From Deltaproteobacteria bacterium (GTDB lineage Bacteria; Desulfobacterota; Desulfobacteria; Desulfobacterales; JAABPS01): 7,937 nt of DNA. The stretch covers positions 1 through 7,937 of the forward strand of contig JAFDFT010000089.1 of assembly GCA_019309685.1 (NCBI GenBank), read 5' to 3'. Below the pieces are notes generated by a model. The model saw nothing but the letters and a program-made list of their open reading frames with translations, did not search any database and had not been told where the DNA came from. Below, one piece after another: positions 1 through 5,720 of the stretch. A program made the position numbers and the translations under genes. Position 1 is the stretch's first letter. Every line of letters starts with the position of its first letter.

Positions 1-480
1 CATGGCCGTATAGCGCAGACAAATTCTATGATTCCCCTAAGTGACGTTACGGTGCCCCCGAAGCTGCTATCCGGTGGCGGTGGTCTCGTATCAACAATAG
101 ACGACTACCTTCGGTTTTCAAAAATGCTCTTAAACGGTGGGGAGCTTGACGGTAAGCGGATTCTCAAAAAAAAGACCGTTATGCTGATGACAAAGGACCA
201 TTTAGGAAAGTTGTCTGAAAGAAGCGATAATAAATATTATCCAGGACCCGGCTATGGTTTTGGCCTGGGTATGATGGTCCGTAAAGAAAAAGAAGCATGG
301 TTACCGGGATCGATCGGTGATTATGCATGGGCCGGTTACGCGGGGACTCATTTCTGGATCGATCCAAAGGAATCTTTAATAGGAATATTTATGATTCAGA
401 AACCTTCAAGACTTGTGTATTATCAAAGCAATTTCCGAAAAGGGGTTTACGGGGCAATCATCGATCGTGAAGGAAAGTAA
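1..480 (+). CDS. Beta-lactamase-family serine hydrolase, C-terminal part (5' end outside window)
   Basis: The frame is open from base 1 (HGRIAQTNS precedes the first ATG at 28) to TAA at 478-480, so this is the last 159 residues of a longer protein and the ATG at 28 is internal. The glycine-rich segment LLSGGGGLVSTIDDYLRFS, followed by LLNGGELDGKRIL, is typical of the class C beta-lactamase / penicillin-binding-protein-like fold (PF00144). GYAGTHFWIDP followed by LIGIFMIQ matches the strand carrying the third active-site box (the K/H-x-G equivalent). The S-x-x-K nucleophile and Y-x-N motifs would lie upstream of the window. Members hydrolyse esters, peptides or lactams, often outside the cytoplasm; the substrate cannot be told from this part. 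No gene follows on the same strand, so it probably ends its transcription unit. The family is clear, and true antibiotic beta-lactamase activity should not be assumed. Confidence 0.85.
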   Translation, partial: HGRIAQTNSMIPLSDVTVPPKLLSGGGGLVSTIDDYLRFSKMLLNGGELDGKRILKKKTVMLMTKDHLGKLSERSDNKYYPGPGYGFGLGMMVRKEKEAWLPGSIGDYAWAGYAGTHFWIDPKESLIGIFMIQKPSRLVYYQSNFRKGVYGAIIDREGK

Positions 481-489
481 GTATATACC

Positions 490-547
490 GATCATCTCCG
501 AAAGAGTTGATGATCCTAATAGGATTCCCCGCTCAAAGTCCGGGATC
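490..547 (+). terminator. Weak hairpin cluster after the serine hydrolase
   Basis: Just after the stop codon, GATCATC (490-496) can pair with GATGATC (509-515), ATCCT (513-517) with AGGAT (521-525), and a bulged GATTCCC/CGGGATC pair forms around 523-547. The stems partly compete with each other. No run of T follows, so intrinsic termination is only a possibility. Confidence 0.25.
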
Positions 548-556
548 TTCGACAAT

Positions 557-890
557 GAGTCGAGGAGTCAAGGGTTCGAGTGAAATGCTTAAAACCTATA
601 AAAACTCAAAATTTTGCAAAAAATGCCAATTAAAACAACCATAAGTGAAAAATATCGAATAATGAACACCAAATATCGAAAGAATACCTTAAAATATAGA
701 CAATGCCAAAAGAAGATAAAAAACAAATGAAACCTTCGTGATTCGGTGTTCGATATTCAGCATTCGACATTCACTGTTCAAATAAGATTCTGTCGGAATT
801 TTAAAGTACTTTTATGAAAATTAAAAGAATGCTTAAGACTTTAATAAAATCGCTTGAAAACAAACACTTGACCCCTTGAATCCCTGAATC
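557..890. repeat. 334-bp nested imperfect inverted repeat
   Basis: The outer arms 557-582 and 865-890 match in inverted orientation at 20 of 26 positions. The inner arms 650-680 and 735-765 match at 22 of 31, including a shared GGTGTTC/GAACACC core. The two pairs are almost concentric (centres about 724 and 708). The right inner arm runs into a string of TTCGA/ATTC-rich units (741-780). No open frame of useful length lies inside. The architecture suggests a non-autonomous, MITE-like or degenerate intergenic repeat; no transposase or clear target duplication is visible. The element fills most of the gene-free stretch 481-972, and I see nothing else in that stretch apart from the weak hairpins at 490-547. 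Confidence 0.6.
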
Positions 891-972
891 CTTTCCCCCG
901 ACTAATTGGGAGAAGAGCTAGAGGATAAAGGGTTTAGTTCCAGGCTGTGACAAATGTTCGCACGCGTTTGGA

Positions 973-1554
973 TTAATGAAACAGCGCCTTATATCCTTCC
1001 ATATATATATAAAACCAATGCACCCCGACACCCCATATGAGAAGTATGAATAACGCGAAAAGGGCGGCTATGATGGCGACAACAGGAAGCGGCGTTATGA
1101 CCTTTATTGATTCGGGACTCCGTTTCTTATTGATTTTTCGGCAGATCAACTCACAAACGCCCATCTGGCCAAATATGCCGAAAAGAATAAGTAGGAAAAT
1201 GGAACTGGCACTGTAGTACAGGGTTTCGCCCAAGGTAAAGTATTCAGACACCCGAACAAGCTCTTTAAACGTCCATGCTATAAATGTTACAAGCGAACCC
1301 AACACCCTCTCTTTCCCGCTGGCGCCACGGAAATACATGAAGGGATAAACAAAGAATGTACCGAATCCAATACTTATAAAGAGTATTAGTCCGGACACAT
1401 AAGCCACGATCCAGTGAATCCGGTCATTTTCTATAAGACCTGAGTTGAAATACAAAAGCGCGGAAACGATGGCTATTAAAAGAAGTAATCCAGCCGGAAC
1501 GATAAATCTATGAAATAAGGGTTTTTTATCTATTATCAATTGTTTTGATGTCAT
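973..1554 (-). CDS. Four-helix integral membrane protein, coupled to the sulfatase
   Basis: This 193-residue protein belongs to no family I can name. Hydrophobic segments lie at about residues 18-36, 48-72, 113-133 and 155-177, separated by charged loops (for example RGASGKERV near 76-84 and CRKINKKRSPES near 138-149, the latter probably cytoplasmic by the positive-inside rule). There is no signal peptide apart from the first helix. The ATG at 1554 overlaps the sulfatase's downstream TGA as ATGA, and a purine-rich GAGGGGAAGG ribosome site sits just upstream inside the sulfatase 3' end. It is therefore the second gene of a two-gene unit and probably depends on translation of the sulfatase frame. 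The premature TAA in that frame, about 200 bp upstream, could lower its expression. Its role is unknown; the coupling suggests a job linked to sulfatase activity or its substrate at the membrane, which is inference only. Confidence 0.85.
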   Translation of the reverse strand: MTSKQLIIDKKPLFHRFIVPAGLLLLIAIVSALLYFNSGLIENDRIHWIVAYVSGLILFISIGFGTFFVYPFMYFRGASGKERVLGSLVTFIAWTFKELVRVSEYFTLGETLYYSASSIFLLILFGIFGQMGVCELICRKINKKRSPESIKVITPLPVVAIIAALFALFILLIWGVGVHWFYIYMEGYKALFH

Positions 1555-1757
1555 AGTGCCTTCCCCTCTTTAAGATCCTCTAACATTTTTTTCAATTCAG
1601 GAATAAGCTTTTGGCCTTCAGCGGTGTTGATGAGGTTCCTTTTTTCATTTGGATCATTGATAATGTCAAAGAGATCGGTGGATTCTTTCCCTTTATATTC
1701 TATATATTTATACCGCTCTGTTCTTACGGCGTTCATTTCAGGCACTTGATAGGGAAA
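1551..1757 (-). pseudogene. Severed C-terminal region of the sulfatase, same frame
   Basis: Directly after the TAA codon, the unchanged frame reads FPYQVPEMNAVRTERYKYI and ends with MLEDLKEGKAL before TGA. AVRTERYKYIEY, followed by an LFDIINDPNEKRNL-type segment, is the standard C-terminal subdomain of sulfatases, which packs against the catalytic domain. Exactly one codon separates it from the upstream 396-residue part, so a single substitution (for example GAA to TAA, giving FKEF) explains the break; no indel is needed. With a sense codon the protein would be 465 residues, normal for the family. A GTG at 1745 could open this piece as a separate 64-residue frame, but I see no reason to treat it as an independent gene. 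A sequencing error or readthrough cannot be excluded from sequence alone. Confidence 0.8.
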
Positions 1758-2948
1758 TTACTTAAAATATTCGTACAGCCATGCCTTTCGCCATGGAGTT
1801 GAGTTGTTTTTTAAGATAGGGGTGAAGCTTTTTCCTTCCATGGAATCAGGAACCGGTATTCCGGCTAGATCCAATATGGTTGGCGCCACATCAATATTTA
1901 AGATCATCTGATCAACCTTTTTTCCGGGAGCTGATATCATTTTCGGATGACGGACAATAAAAGGGATATGGATCGATTCTTCATAGAACCAGCGTTTGTC
2001 CACCAGGTGATGTTCTCCCCAGAAATATCCATTATCAGATGTATAAATAATTATTGTGTTGTCTGCGATGCCCATTTCCTCCACTTTTTCCATTACGCGC
2101 CCGATCTGCTGATCCAGCGACACGATAGCTTCACAATAATCTCTGTAAAATTTTTCCATGGGGCCCATTATTGCACCGTAATACACGGAGCCATTGGTCC
2201 AGGTGATCCATGGGTCTGATTCTTTCGGGAGGTTCAGCGGTACATTATCATACATACCCTGATGTTCAGGAGCTGCCTTAAACTGGTGGTGAACGGCTTT
2301 ATGGGATAGATAAAGGCAAAAGGGATTATCACGATTCTGGCCCATGAATTCAATAGCATGGTCAGTAAGTTCCTCTGTAATATACGGTTTTCTGGAAGGC
2401 ACTTCTTTTCCATCGATAATCAACGGACAATTGAAGTATTTTCCCTGGCCTGCCTGCACGTCAAAGGTAATAAATTTGTCCATACCTCTAAGGGTCGGTA
2501 TCTTGCCGGGCATATGCCATTTCCCGATAAAGGCAGTGTCGTATCCTTGATTTTTCATTATCTCAAGGAAGGTAACATTGCTGTCTTTCCACGGTGTTAG
2601 ATTATTTTTCACACCGTGTGTATGGGCGTACTGGCCTGTAAGAAAACTTGCCCGGGATGGACTACAGAGCGATGTGGTAACAAAGGCGTTATTAAAGCTT
2701 ATTCCTTCGCTCGCTAGTTTATCCATATTTGGCGTTTGAATAAAGGGATGGCCTTCACTGCTCAAAGCATCCCAGCGGTGGTCATCGGAAAGAATGAAAA
2801 TGATGTTTGGTGGTTTGTCGTTTGAACGGGCAAATGCCTGTTTGCCCATAAACGGCATCATCATGCCTGCCGCGGATGCCGCTCCAAGGGTCTTTAAAAC
2901 ATCTCTTCGGGTGATGTTCTGGTGAAAAATATTGGTGTGTTTGCCCAT
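1758..2948 (-). CDS. Tat-exported Cys-type sulfatase, cut short by an in-frame TAA
   Basis: This 396-residue alkaline-phosphatase-fold sulfatase hydrolyses sulfate esters; the substrate is unknown. The N-terminus carries a twin-arginine signal (TRRDVLKTLG near residues 13-22, hydrophobic stretch, then QAFA as a likely cleavage region near 37-40), pointing to folded export to the periplasm. Visible active-site elements are metal ligands D55-D56, the modification motif C95-S-P-S-R99 (Cys converted to formylglycine), K143 and H145 in GKWH, D305-N306 in SDNG, and K318. Cys-type sulfatases need a maturase (FGE or a radical-SAM anSME), and none lies in this window. The start is well supported: GGAAGGAG sits about 8 bases before the ATG at 2948. 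The frame ends at TAA (1760-1758) after WLYEYFK, where relatives continue; the missing C-terminal region follows in the same frame at 1757-1551. The product as read lacks about 68 residues and may be inactive. Confidence 0.88.
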   Translation of the reverse strand: MGKHTNIFHQNITRRDVLKTLGAASAAGMMMPFMGKQAFARSNDKPPNIIFILSDDHRWDALSSEGHPFIQTPNMDKLASEGISFNNAFVTTSLCSPSRASFLTGQYAHTHGVKNNLTPWKDSNVTFLEIMKNQGYDTAFIGKWHMPGKIPTLRGMDKFITFDVQAGQGKYFNCPLIIDGKEVPSRKPYITEELTDHAIEFMGQNRDNPFCLYLSHKAVHHQFKAAPEHQGMYDNVPLNLPKESDPWITWTNGSVYYGAIMGPMEKFYRDYCEAIVSLDQQIGRVMEKVEEMGIADNTIIIYTSDNGYFWGEHHLVDKRWFYEESIHIPFIVRHPKMISAPGKKVDQMILNIDVAPTILDLAGIPVPDSMEGKSFTPILKNNSTPWRKAWLYEYFK

Positions 2949-3002
2949 TGAACTTTCTCCTTCCTTTCAAGTAAAGGGTTCATCAAAGAGGTTCAACATG
3001 CA

Positions 3003-3020
3003 CGCTGCCCGTTGGCAGCG
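3003..3020 (-). promoter_or_regulatory. GC-rich hairpin in the sulfatase leader
   Basis: CGCTGCC (3003-3009) and GGCAGCG (3014-3020) form a perfect 7-bp stem with a 4-base loop, 55-72 bases upstream of the sulfatase ATG. On the minus strand it would lie in the 5' untranslated region if transcription starts farther upstream. No T-run follows in either direction, so it is not an obvious terminator. It adjoins the large palindrome at 3023-3206 and may belong to the same element. Confidence 0.4.
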
Positions 3021-3022
3021 CG

Positions 3023-3206
3023 ATACGGAAAACAGAATTAAGACCTGAATTTTGCACGAATTGAAGGCTTTCATATGCAAGGCATCTAAGGGTGAAGCCA
3101 TAGTAAACTATTGCGAACCCTTAGTAACGCCGCATATGGAAGCTTCCAGTTCGCTCATCGGGTGAAAATTGATGAGAAAATAGATAAATATTCCTTTTTT
3201 CCGTAT
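3023..3206. repeat. 184-bp nested palindrome upstream of the sulfatase
   Basis: Several inverted pairs share one centre near 3105-3115: ATACGGAAAA (3023-3032) with TTTTCCGTAT (3197-3206), perfect over 10 bp; the region 3063-3077 (GCTTTCATATGC core) with 3132-3146; CTAAGGGT (3086-3093) with ACCCTTAG (3117-3124), perfect over 8 bp; and ATAGT/ACTAT (3100-3104 and 3107-3111) at the tip. Transcribed from either strand it would fold into one long hairpin. Within 2949-3515, which has no gene, this is the dominant structure. It could be a mobile intergenic repeat or a structured leader of the sulfatase mRNA; the sequence alone does not decide. Confidence 0.6.
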
Positions 3207-3322
3207 GGGTAAAATGCCTCAATGTCAAAATACTGATGGAACTATTATGCTTACTTGTTGAAAAGGATTCTCATCAATTTCCATACAAGATTCAGGTAAG
3301 ATGTGTGTGCTTATAGCTCTAT

Positions 3323-3344
3323 TTGACAGAGAAAAGTCTGTCAA
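3323..3344. promoter_or_regulatory. Perfect 8-bp dyad (operator or small hairpin)
   Basis: TTGACAGA (3323-3330) and TCTGTCAA (3337-3344) are exact inverted copies around a 6-base spacer. The 14-bp centre-to-centre spacing would suit a dimeric regulator, or a small hairpin in RNA. TTGACA at each arm resembles a -35 box on both strands, but I see no -10 box at the right distance on either side. Its target could be the hydrolase gene at 3546 (about 200 bp downstream) or the divergent sulfatase. Confidence 0.35.
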
Positions 3345-3417
3345 GGATTTACTTAATGTGTCAATTGCGCTAGTAAACAGGATGACGGTATTAGTGCCTT
3401 AAGATAACAGAAGTGGG

Positions 3418-3447
3418 TGTCATGCCGAACTTGATCCGGCATCCAGG
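3418..3447. repeat. REP-like dispersed hairpin element
   Basis: TGTCATGCCGAACTTGATCC, followed by GGCATCCAGG, matches in style the short palindromic units scattered between genes of many proteobacteria (recalled, not searched). ATGCCG (3422-3427) and CGGCAT (3437-3442) form the stem around a 9-base loop. It lies about 100 bp before the alpha/beta hydrolase start and is probably not part of any gene. Confidence 0.5.
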
Positions 3448-3545
3448 AGTACTCAAGCTCATCCCTATAATGGGCTATTTAATTAATCTTTTGCTTTTAA
3501 AATTACATTTAGCAGATGACACCAAACAATATTCAGGAACTTTTC

Positions 3546-4442
3546 ATGCCAACCATTCAAGCCAATAGTATAACCATAGAATACGACACATTTGGAGACA
3601 GCGCATCGCCGCCGATTTTACTTATCATGGGATTCAGCGGCCAGATGATTTTATGGGATGAGGAGTTCTGTGAAAAACTGGCTGACCGGGGTTTGTATGT
3701 TATTCGGTTTGACAATCGGGACGCGGGGCTTTCATCTAAAATCGAAGGCGCGGGAGATTATGATTTCAATAAATTGATGGATGCCATTTTACAGGGGTAT
3801 AAGGTGCAGGTGCCGTATACACTGGATGATATGGCAGATGACGCGATTGGATTAATGGACAGCCTGAACATTAAGAAAGCTCATGTATTGGGTACTTCCA
3901 TGGGCGGGATGATCGCCCAGGTCATGGCAATACAATATCCGGATCGATTGCTCAGCCTTATTTCCATGTCTTCGACCACGGGAAATCCGGAAATCACGGC
4001 TGGAATTTCTGAGGAGAATGACTTTCAGCCTGTTACGCCCATGGCTGTGCCTCATGACCGGGAGGCCAATATTGAATACATGGTACAAGGGATGCGCGAG
4101 CTTGCAGGTCAGGGTTTTGAATTTGAAGAAGACCATCTTCGGGGTGTCGCGCAGGTTTCCTATGACCGCTGTTTTTATCCGCAAGGGGCGGAACGGCAAC
4201 TTCTGGCGATTATGGTGTCTGGAAACCGGAGACCGTTATTAGAAAAATTAACAGTACCCGCGCTGGTGATCCATGGTGATGCTGATGTGCTGGTTCCTGT
4301 TGAAGGCGGCGTGGATACGGCGTACGCCATACCAGGGGCAAAGCTTTTGATTATTGAAGGCATGGGGCATGACCTGCCGCGCGGCGCCTGGCCGCGCATT
4401 ATAGACGCTATTACAGAGATTGCGAAAAGTGCGGACGCATAG
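3546..4442 (+). CDS. Alpha/beta-fold hydrolase (esterase-like)
   Basis: From ATG 3546 the protein has 298 residues and is probably a cytoplasmic esterase or lactonase-type hydrolase of the alpha/beta fold; no signal peptide or membrane segment is seen. The catalytic triad can be read directly: nucleophile S118 in G-T-S-M-G-G, acid D247 in VIHGDADVLVP, and H275 in GMGHD. LLIMGFSGQMILW (residues 25-37) contains the oxyanion-hole region, and FDNRDAGLSS (55-64) is typical of a branch that includes aclacinomycin methylesterase-like proteins, so methyl-ester or related substrates are possible. A cap region of about residues 145-225 sits between the nucleophile and the acid. I chose 3546 because AGGAA lies 6 bases upstream and the family normally begins near here; an in-frame ATG at 3516 lacks a ribosome site and would add MTPNNIQELF. 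It stands alone, with over 200 bp to either neighbour on the same strand. Confidence 0.88.
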   Translation: MPTIQANSITIEYDTFGDSASPPILLIMGFSGQMILWDEEFCEKLADRGLYVIRFDNRDAGLSSKIEGAGDYDFNKLMDAILQGYKVQVPYTLDDMADDAIGLMDSLNIKKAHVLGTSMGGMIAQVMAIQYPDRLLSLISMSSTTGNPEITAGISEENDFQPVTPMAVPHDREANIEYMVQGMRELAGQGFEFEEDHLRGVAQVSYDRCFYPQGAERQLLAIMVSGNRRPLLEKLTVPALVIHGDADVLVPVEGGVDTAYAIPGAKLLIIEGMGHDLPRGAWPRIIDAITEIAKSADA

Positions 4443-4532
4443 AACTTTTAGATGGACTGAAAAGGTAAAAAAAGCTAGATTAGTGTCATTTGCTTTTGAA
4501 TGAAAATTAATATAATTCAAGCCGCAACGCAA

Positions 4533-4558
4533 TTGCCATATTTATCAAAAAATGGCAT
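4533..4558. promoter_or_regulatory. TTGCCAT / ATGGCAT dyad, possible enhancer-binding site or terminator
   Basis: TGCCAT (4534-4539) and ATGGCA (4552-4557) are inverted copies across a 12-base AT-rich spacer. The site lies about 75-100 bp upstream of the sigma-54-type promoter at 4632, the usual distance range for the binding site of a sigma-54 activator. It is also about 90 bp after the hydrolase stop and could instead fold as a weak terminator, followed by TTTAATTTT. Confidence 0.4.
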
Positions 4559-4631
4559 TTAATTTTGTAAGCTGCCCACCGAATGCCCGTAATAAAAAAA
4601 TCTCCCCTCATTCCTCCAAATTATCGCAATA

Positions 4632-4647
4632 TGGCATTGATTTTGCT
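4632..4647 (+). promoter_or_regulatory. Sigma-54 (RpoN) type promoter
   Basis: TGGCATTGATTTTGCT has the invariant GG (4633-4634) and GC (4645-4646) with exactly 10 bases between them, matching the -24/-12 consensus TGGCAC-N5-TTGCT except for T in place of C in the -24 box. Transcription would start near 4658, giving a leader of roughly 28 bases that contains the AAGGAGG ribosome site of the gene at 4686. Sigma-54 promoters need an ATP-dependent activator; none is encoded in the window. Confidence 0.65.
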
Positions 4648-4685
4648 TGATTAGCATTCCAAATATTATAAATAAGGAGGTTAAT

Positions 4686-5048
4686 ATGACGGATAGGTTA
4701 AGTTGGATAGAGCATAATGGTAAACAAATATTGTTTTATAACTATAAAGAAGGAAGCCCGGATGACATGCTGGCAATAGTTGACGCGGCCGAAAAAATTG
4801 TATCATCTCAGCCGTCAAAGTCGATTTTGGAGCTGATAGATGTTACGGATATCAATTATAATACTGAATCTTGGAATAAATTGAAAAAATTTGCAAAAGA
4901 TGTAGAACCTTATAGTAAAGCGGCTGCTGTAGTTGGGCTTTCAGCCACAACTAAATTCATGCTTAAAGCAATCAGTATTGTTACCAGGAGGTCCTTGTCT
5001 ACATTTGAAAATTTAGAAGATGCTAAAAACTGGTTAATTGAACAATAA
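4686..5048 (+). CDS. Small STAS/SpoIIAA-like protein
   Basis: The 120-residue soluble protein starts at ATG 4686, set by a near-perfect AAGGAGG (4674-4680) 5 bases upstream; an earlier in-frame ATG at 4647 overlaps the promoter and is rejected. It opens with a beta-strand pattern (LSWIEHNGKQILFYNYK), then an acidic helix, a central LELIDVTDINYNTESWNKLKKFAK stretch, a conserved-looking KAAAVVGLSATTKFMLKAI segment and a C-terminal FENLEDAKNWLIEQ. This order resembles small STAS/SpoIIAA-like domains that hang on hydrophobic strands and end in a 'tleeAkdWL' helix; assignment is from memory of such proteins and is moderate. No catalytic residues are evident, so a regulatory or binding role is likelier. 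It appears to be transcribed alone from the sigma-54 promoter, so it is probably induced under a specific nutrient or stress signal. Confidence 0.75.
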   Translation: MTDRLSWIEHNGKQILFYNYKEGSPDDMLAIVDAAEKIVSSQPSKSILELIDVTDINYNTESWNKLKKFAKDVEPYSKAAAVVGLSATTKFMLKAISIVTRRSLSTFENLEDAKNWLIEQ

Positions 5049-5058
5049 CAGGGTTCTG

Positions 5059-5098
5059 GAAAACAGGTTTTCAGGCTTCTATATTGCATAAATATAGA
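5059..5098 (+). terminator. Tandem hairpins after the STAS-like gene
   Basis: GAAAAC/GTTTTC (5059-5064 and 5067-5072) and a perfect 8-bp TCTATATT/AATATAGA stem (5078-5085 and 5091-5098) with a 5-base loop follow the stop codon within 50 bp. Both stems are AT-rich and lack a T tail, so a role in 3'-end stability or weak termination is only a guess. Confidence 0.3.
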
Positions 5099-5191
5099 CG
5101 GCGTGCCTTCCATATAAATCCTTTTCGTAATATAGTGTTAATATAATGTAACAAAAAGAAATCCTTGACAAATTCTACCCTGACAGCCTAA

Positions 5192-5342
5192 ATTAACAAC
5201 GATTCAGCCAAAATAGGCAGAATAATGCGTCACTTCTTATACAGATCATCTTTCACACCTACTACTCTACCGGCAATTCTGCCTGTATTTTATAATTATT
5301 AATAGAATTTTTATCTGGTTTGTTTCCTTCACTAATCAGGCT
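5192..5342 (+). pseudogene. Broken-frame remnant of a GNAT N-terminal half
   Basis: Directly upstream of the GNAT C-terminal fragment, the reading frame starting at 5192 gives NNDSAKIGRIMRHFLYR (5195-5245), which resembles the 'D..ki..lmr.FfYrLS' start of the GNAT domain found in many deltaproteobacterial acetyltransferases. Continuation then fits the frame of the downstream gene, which reads HLSHLLLYRQFCLYF from 5247 and runs to TAG at 5343-5345, immediately before SLRRENEMALMAV. At least one frameshift and one nonsense codon are needed to join these parts. The similarity is judged by eye, so this is a plausible rather than proven relic. Nothing else gene-like is visible between 5099 and 5340. 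Confidence 0.4.
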
Positions 5343-5366
5343 TAGTCCTTGAGGAGGGAAAATGAA

Positions 5367-5681
5367 ATGGCTCTCATGGCAGTTACGGGCGAGCGGGAGA
5401 ATGAAATCGTTGTTGGGAGTTCGTGCTACTTTGCGGATCAAACAACGAACATAGCGGAAGTAGCATATATGATTTTGCCGGAGTGGCAGGGGATGGGCCT
5501 TGGGTCGGCCCTGCAGGATCGGATGACAGAATATGCCAAGTCAAAAGGGTTACAAGGGTTTAGAGCTGATATTTTACCAGAGAACACAAAGATGATGCGG
5601 CTTGCTCAACAAGGGGAGAATGTTTCCATAAAACCTAGCGGCGGTGTTGCCGAAGTGACGACGCTCTTTAGTGAAGAATAA
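5367..5681 (+). CDS. GNAT acetyltransferase, C-terminal half only (likely decayed gene)
   Basis: The 104-residue frame contains the core of a GNAT N-acetyltransferase: the strand EVAYMILPEWQ followed by Q41-G-M-G-L-G46, the Q/R-x-x-G-x-G/A loop that holds the acetyl-CoA pyrophosphate, then a helix and the late strands FRADILPENTKMMRLAQQ and VAEVTTLF. A complete GNAT domain is about 140-170 residues; the first helices and strands (motifs C/D) are missing. AGGAGG (5352-5357) stands 9 bases before ATG 5367, so a short product could be made; a TTG at 5349 in the same frame would add RREnE-type residues but overlaps that ribosome site. Because the upstream DNA keeps coding-like pieces with a TAG and a frame change, I read this as the intact end of a decaying gene. 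Its substrate is unknown, and enzymatic activity is doubtful. Confidence 0.7.
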   Translation: MALMAVTGERENEIVVGSSCYFADQTTNIAEVAYMILPEWQGMGLGSALQDRMTEYAKSKGLQGFRADILPENTKMMRLAQQGENVSIKPSGGVAEVTTLFSEE

Positions 5682-5720
5682 TGCTGTTTTGTTTATTTAA
5701 AAAAGAAAAATTAACTACAT

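Noticed and set aside
1..480. Antibiotic-resistance beta-lactamase
   Set aside because: Only the C-terminal family signature is visible, and most proteins of this kind in environmental bacteria are esterases or peptidases.
557..890. CRISPR array suspected from repeated TTCGA/ATTC units
   Set aside because: The units are degenerate, irregularly spaced and arranged as inverted rather than direct repeats; no cas gene is present.
1551..1745. Separate 64-residue gene starting at GTG 1745
   Set aside because: It is in frame with the sulfatase and encodes its usual C-terminal segment; it is better read as the part beyond a premature stop.
3063..3146. tRNA or known riboswitch in the hairpin region
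   Set aside because: The structure is one long hairpin without cloverleaf elements, and I recognise no riboswitch core.
3516..3545. Earlier ATG for the alpha/beta hydrolase
   Set aside because: No ribosome site precedes it, while AGGAA is well placed for ATG 3546, where the family homology begins.
3852..4199. Antisense frame of 115 residues inside the alpha/beta hydrolase
   Set aside because: No family motif or ribosome site; it lies opposite a gene with a complete catalytic triad, so it is a shadow of that gene.
4647..4685. Upstream ATG for the STAS-like gene
   Set aside because: It overlaps the sigma-54 promoter and lies before the predicted transcript start; AAGGAGG serves ATG 4686.
5165..5194. 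TTGACA-N18-TAAATT promoter before the GNAT fragment
   Set aside because: The -35 is good but the -10 matches only 4 of 6 and lies inside or near coding remnants; chance is likely in AT-rich DNA.
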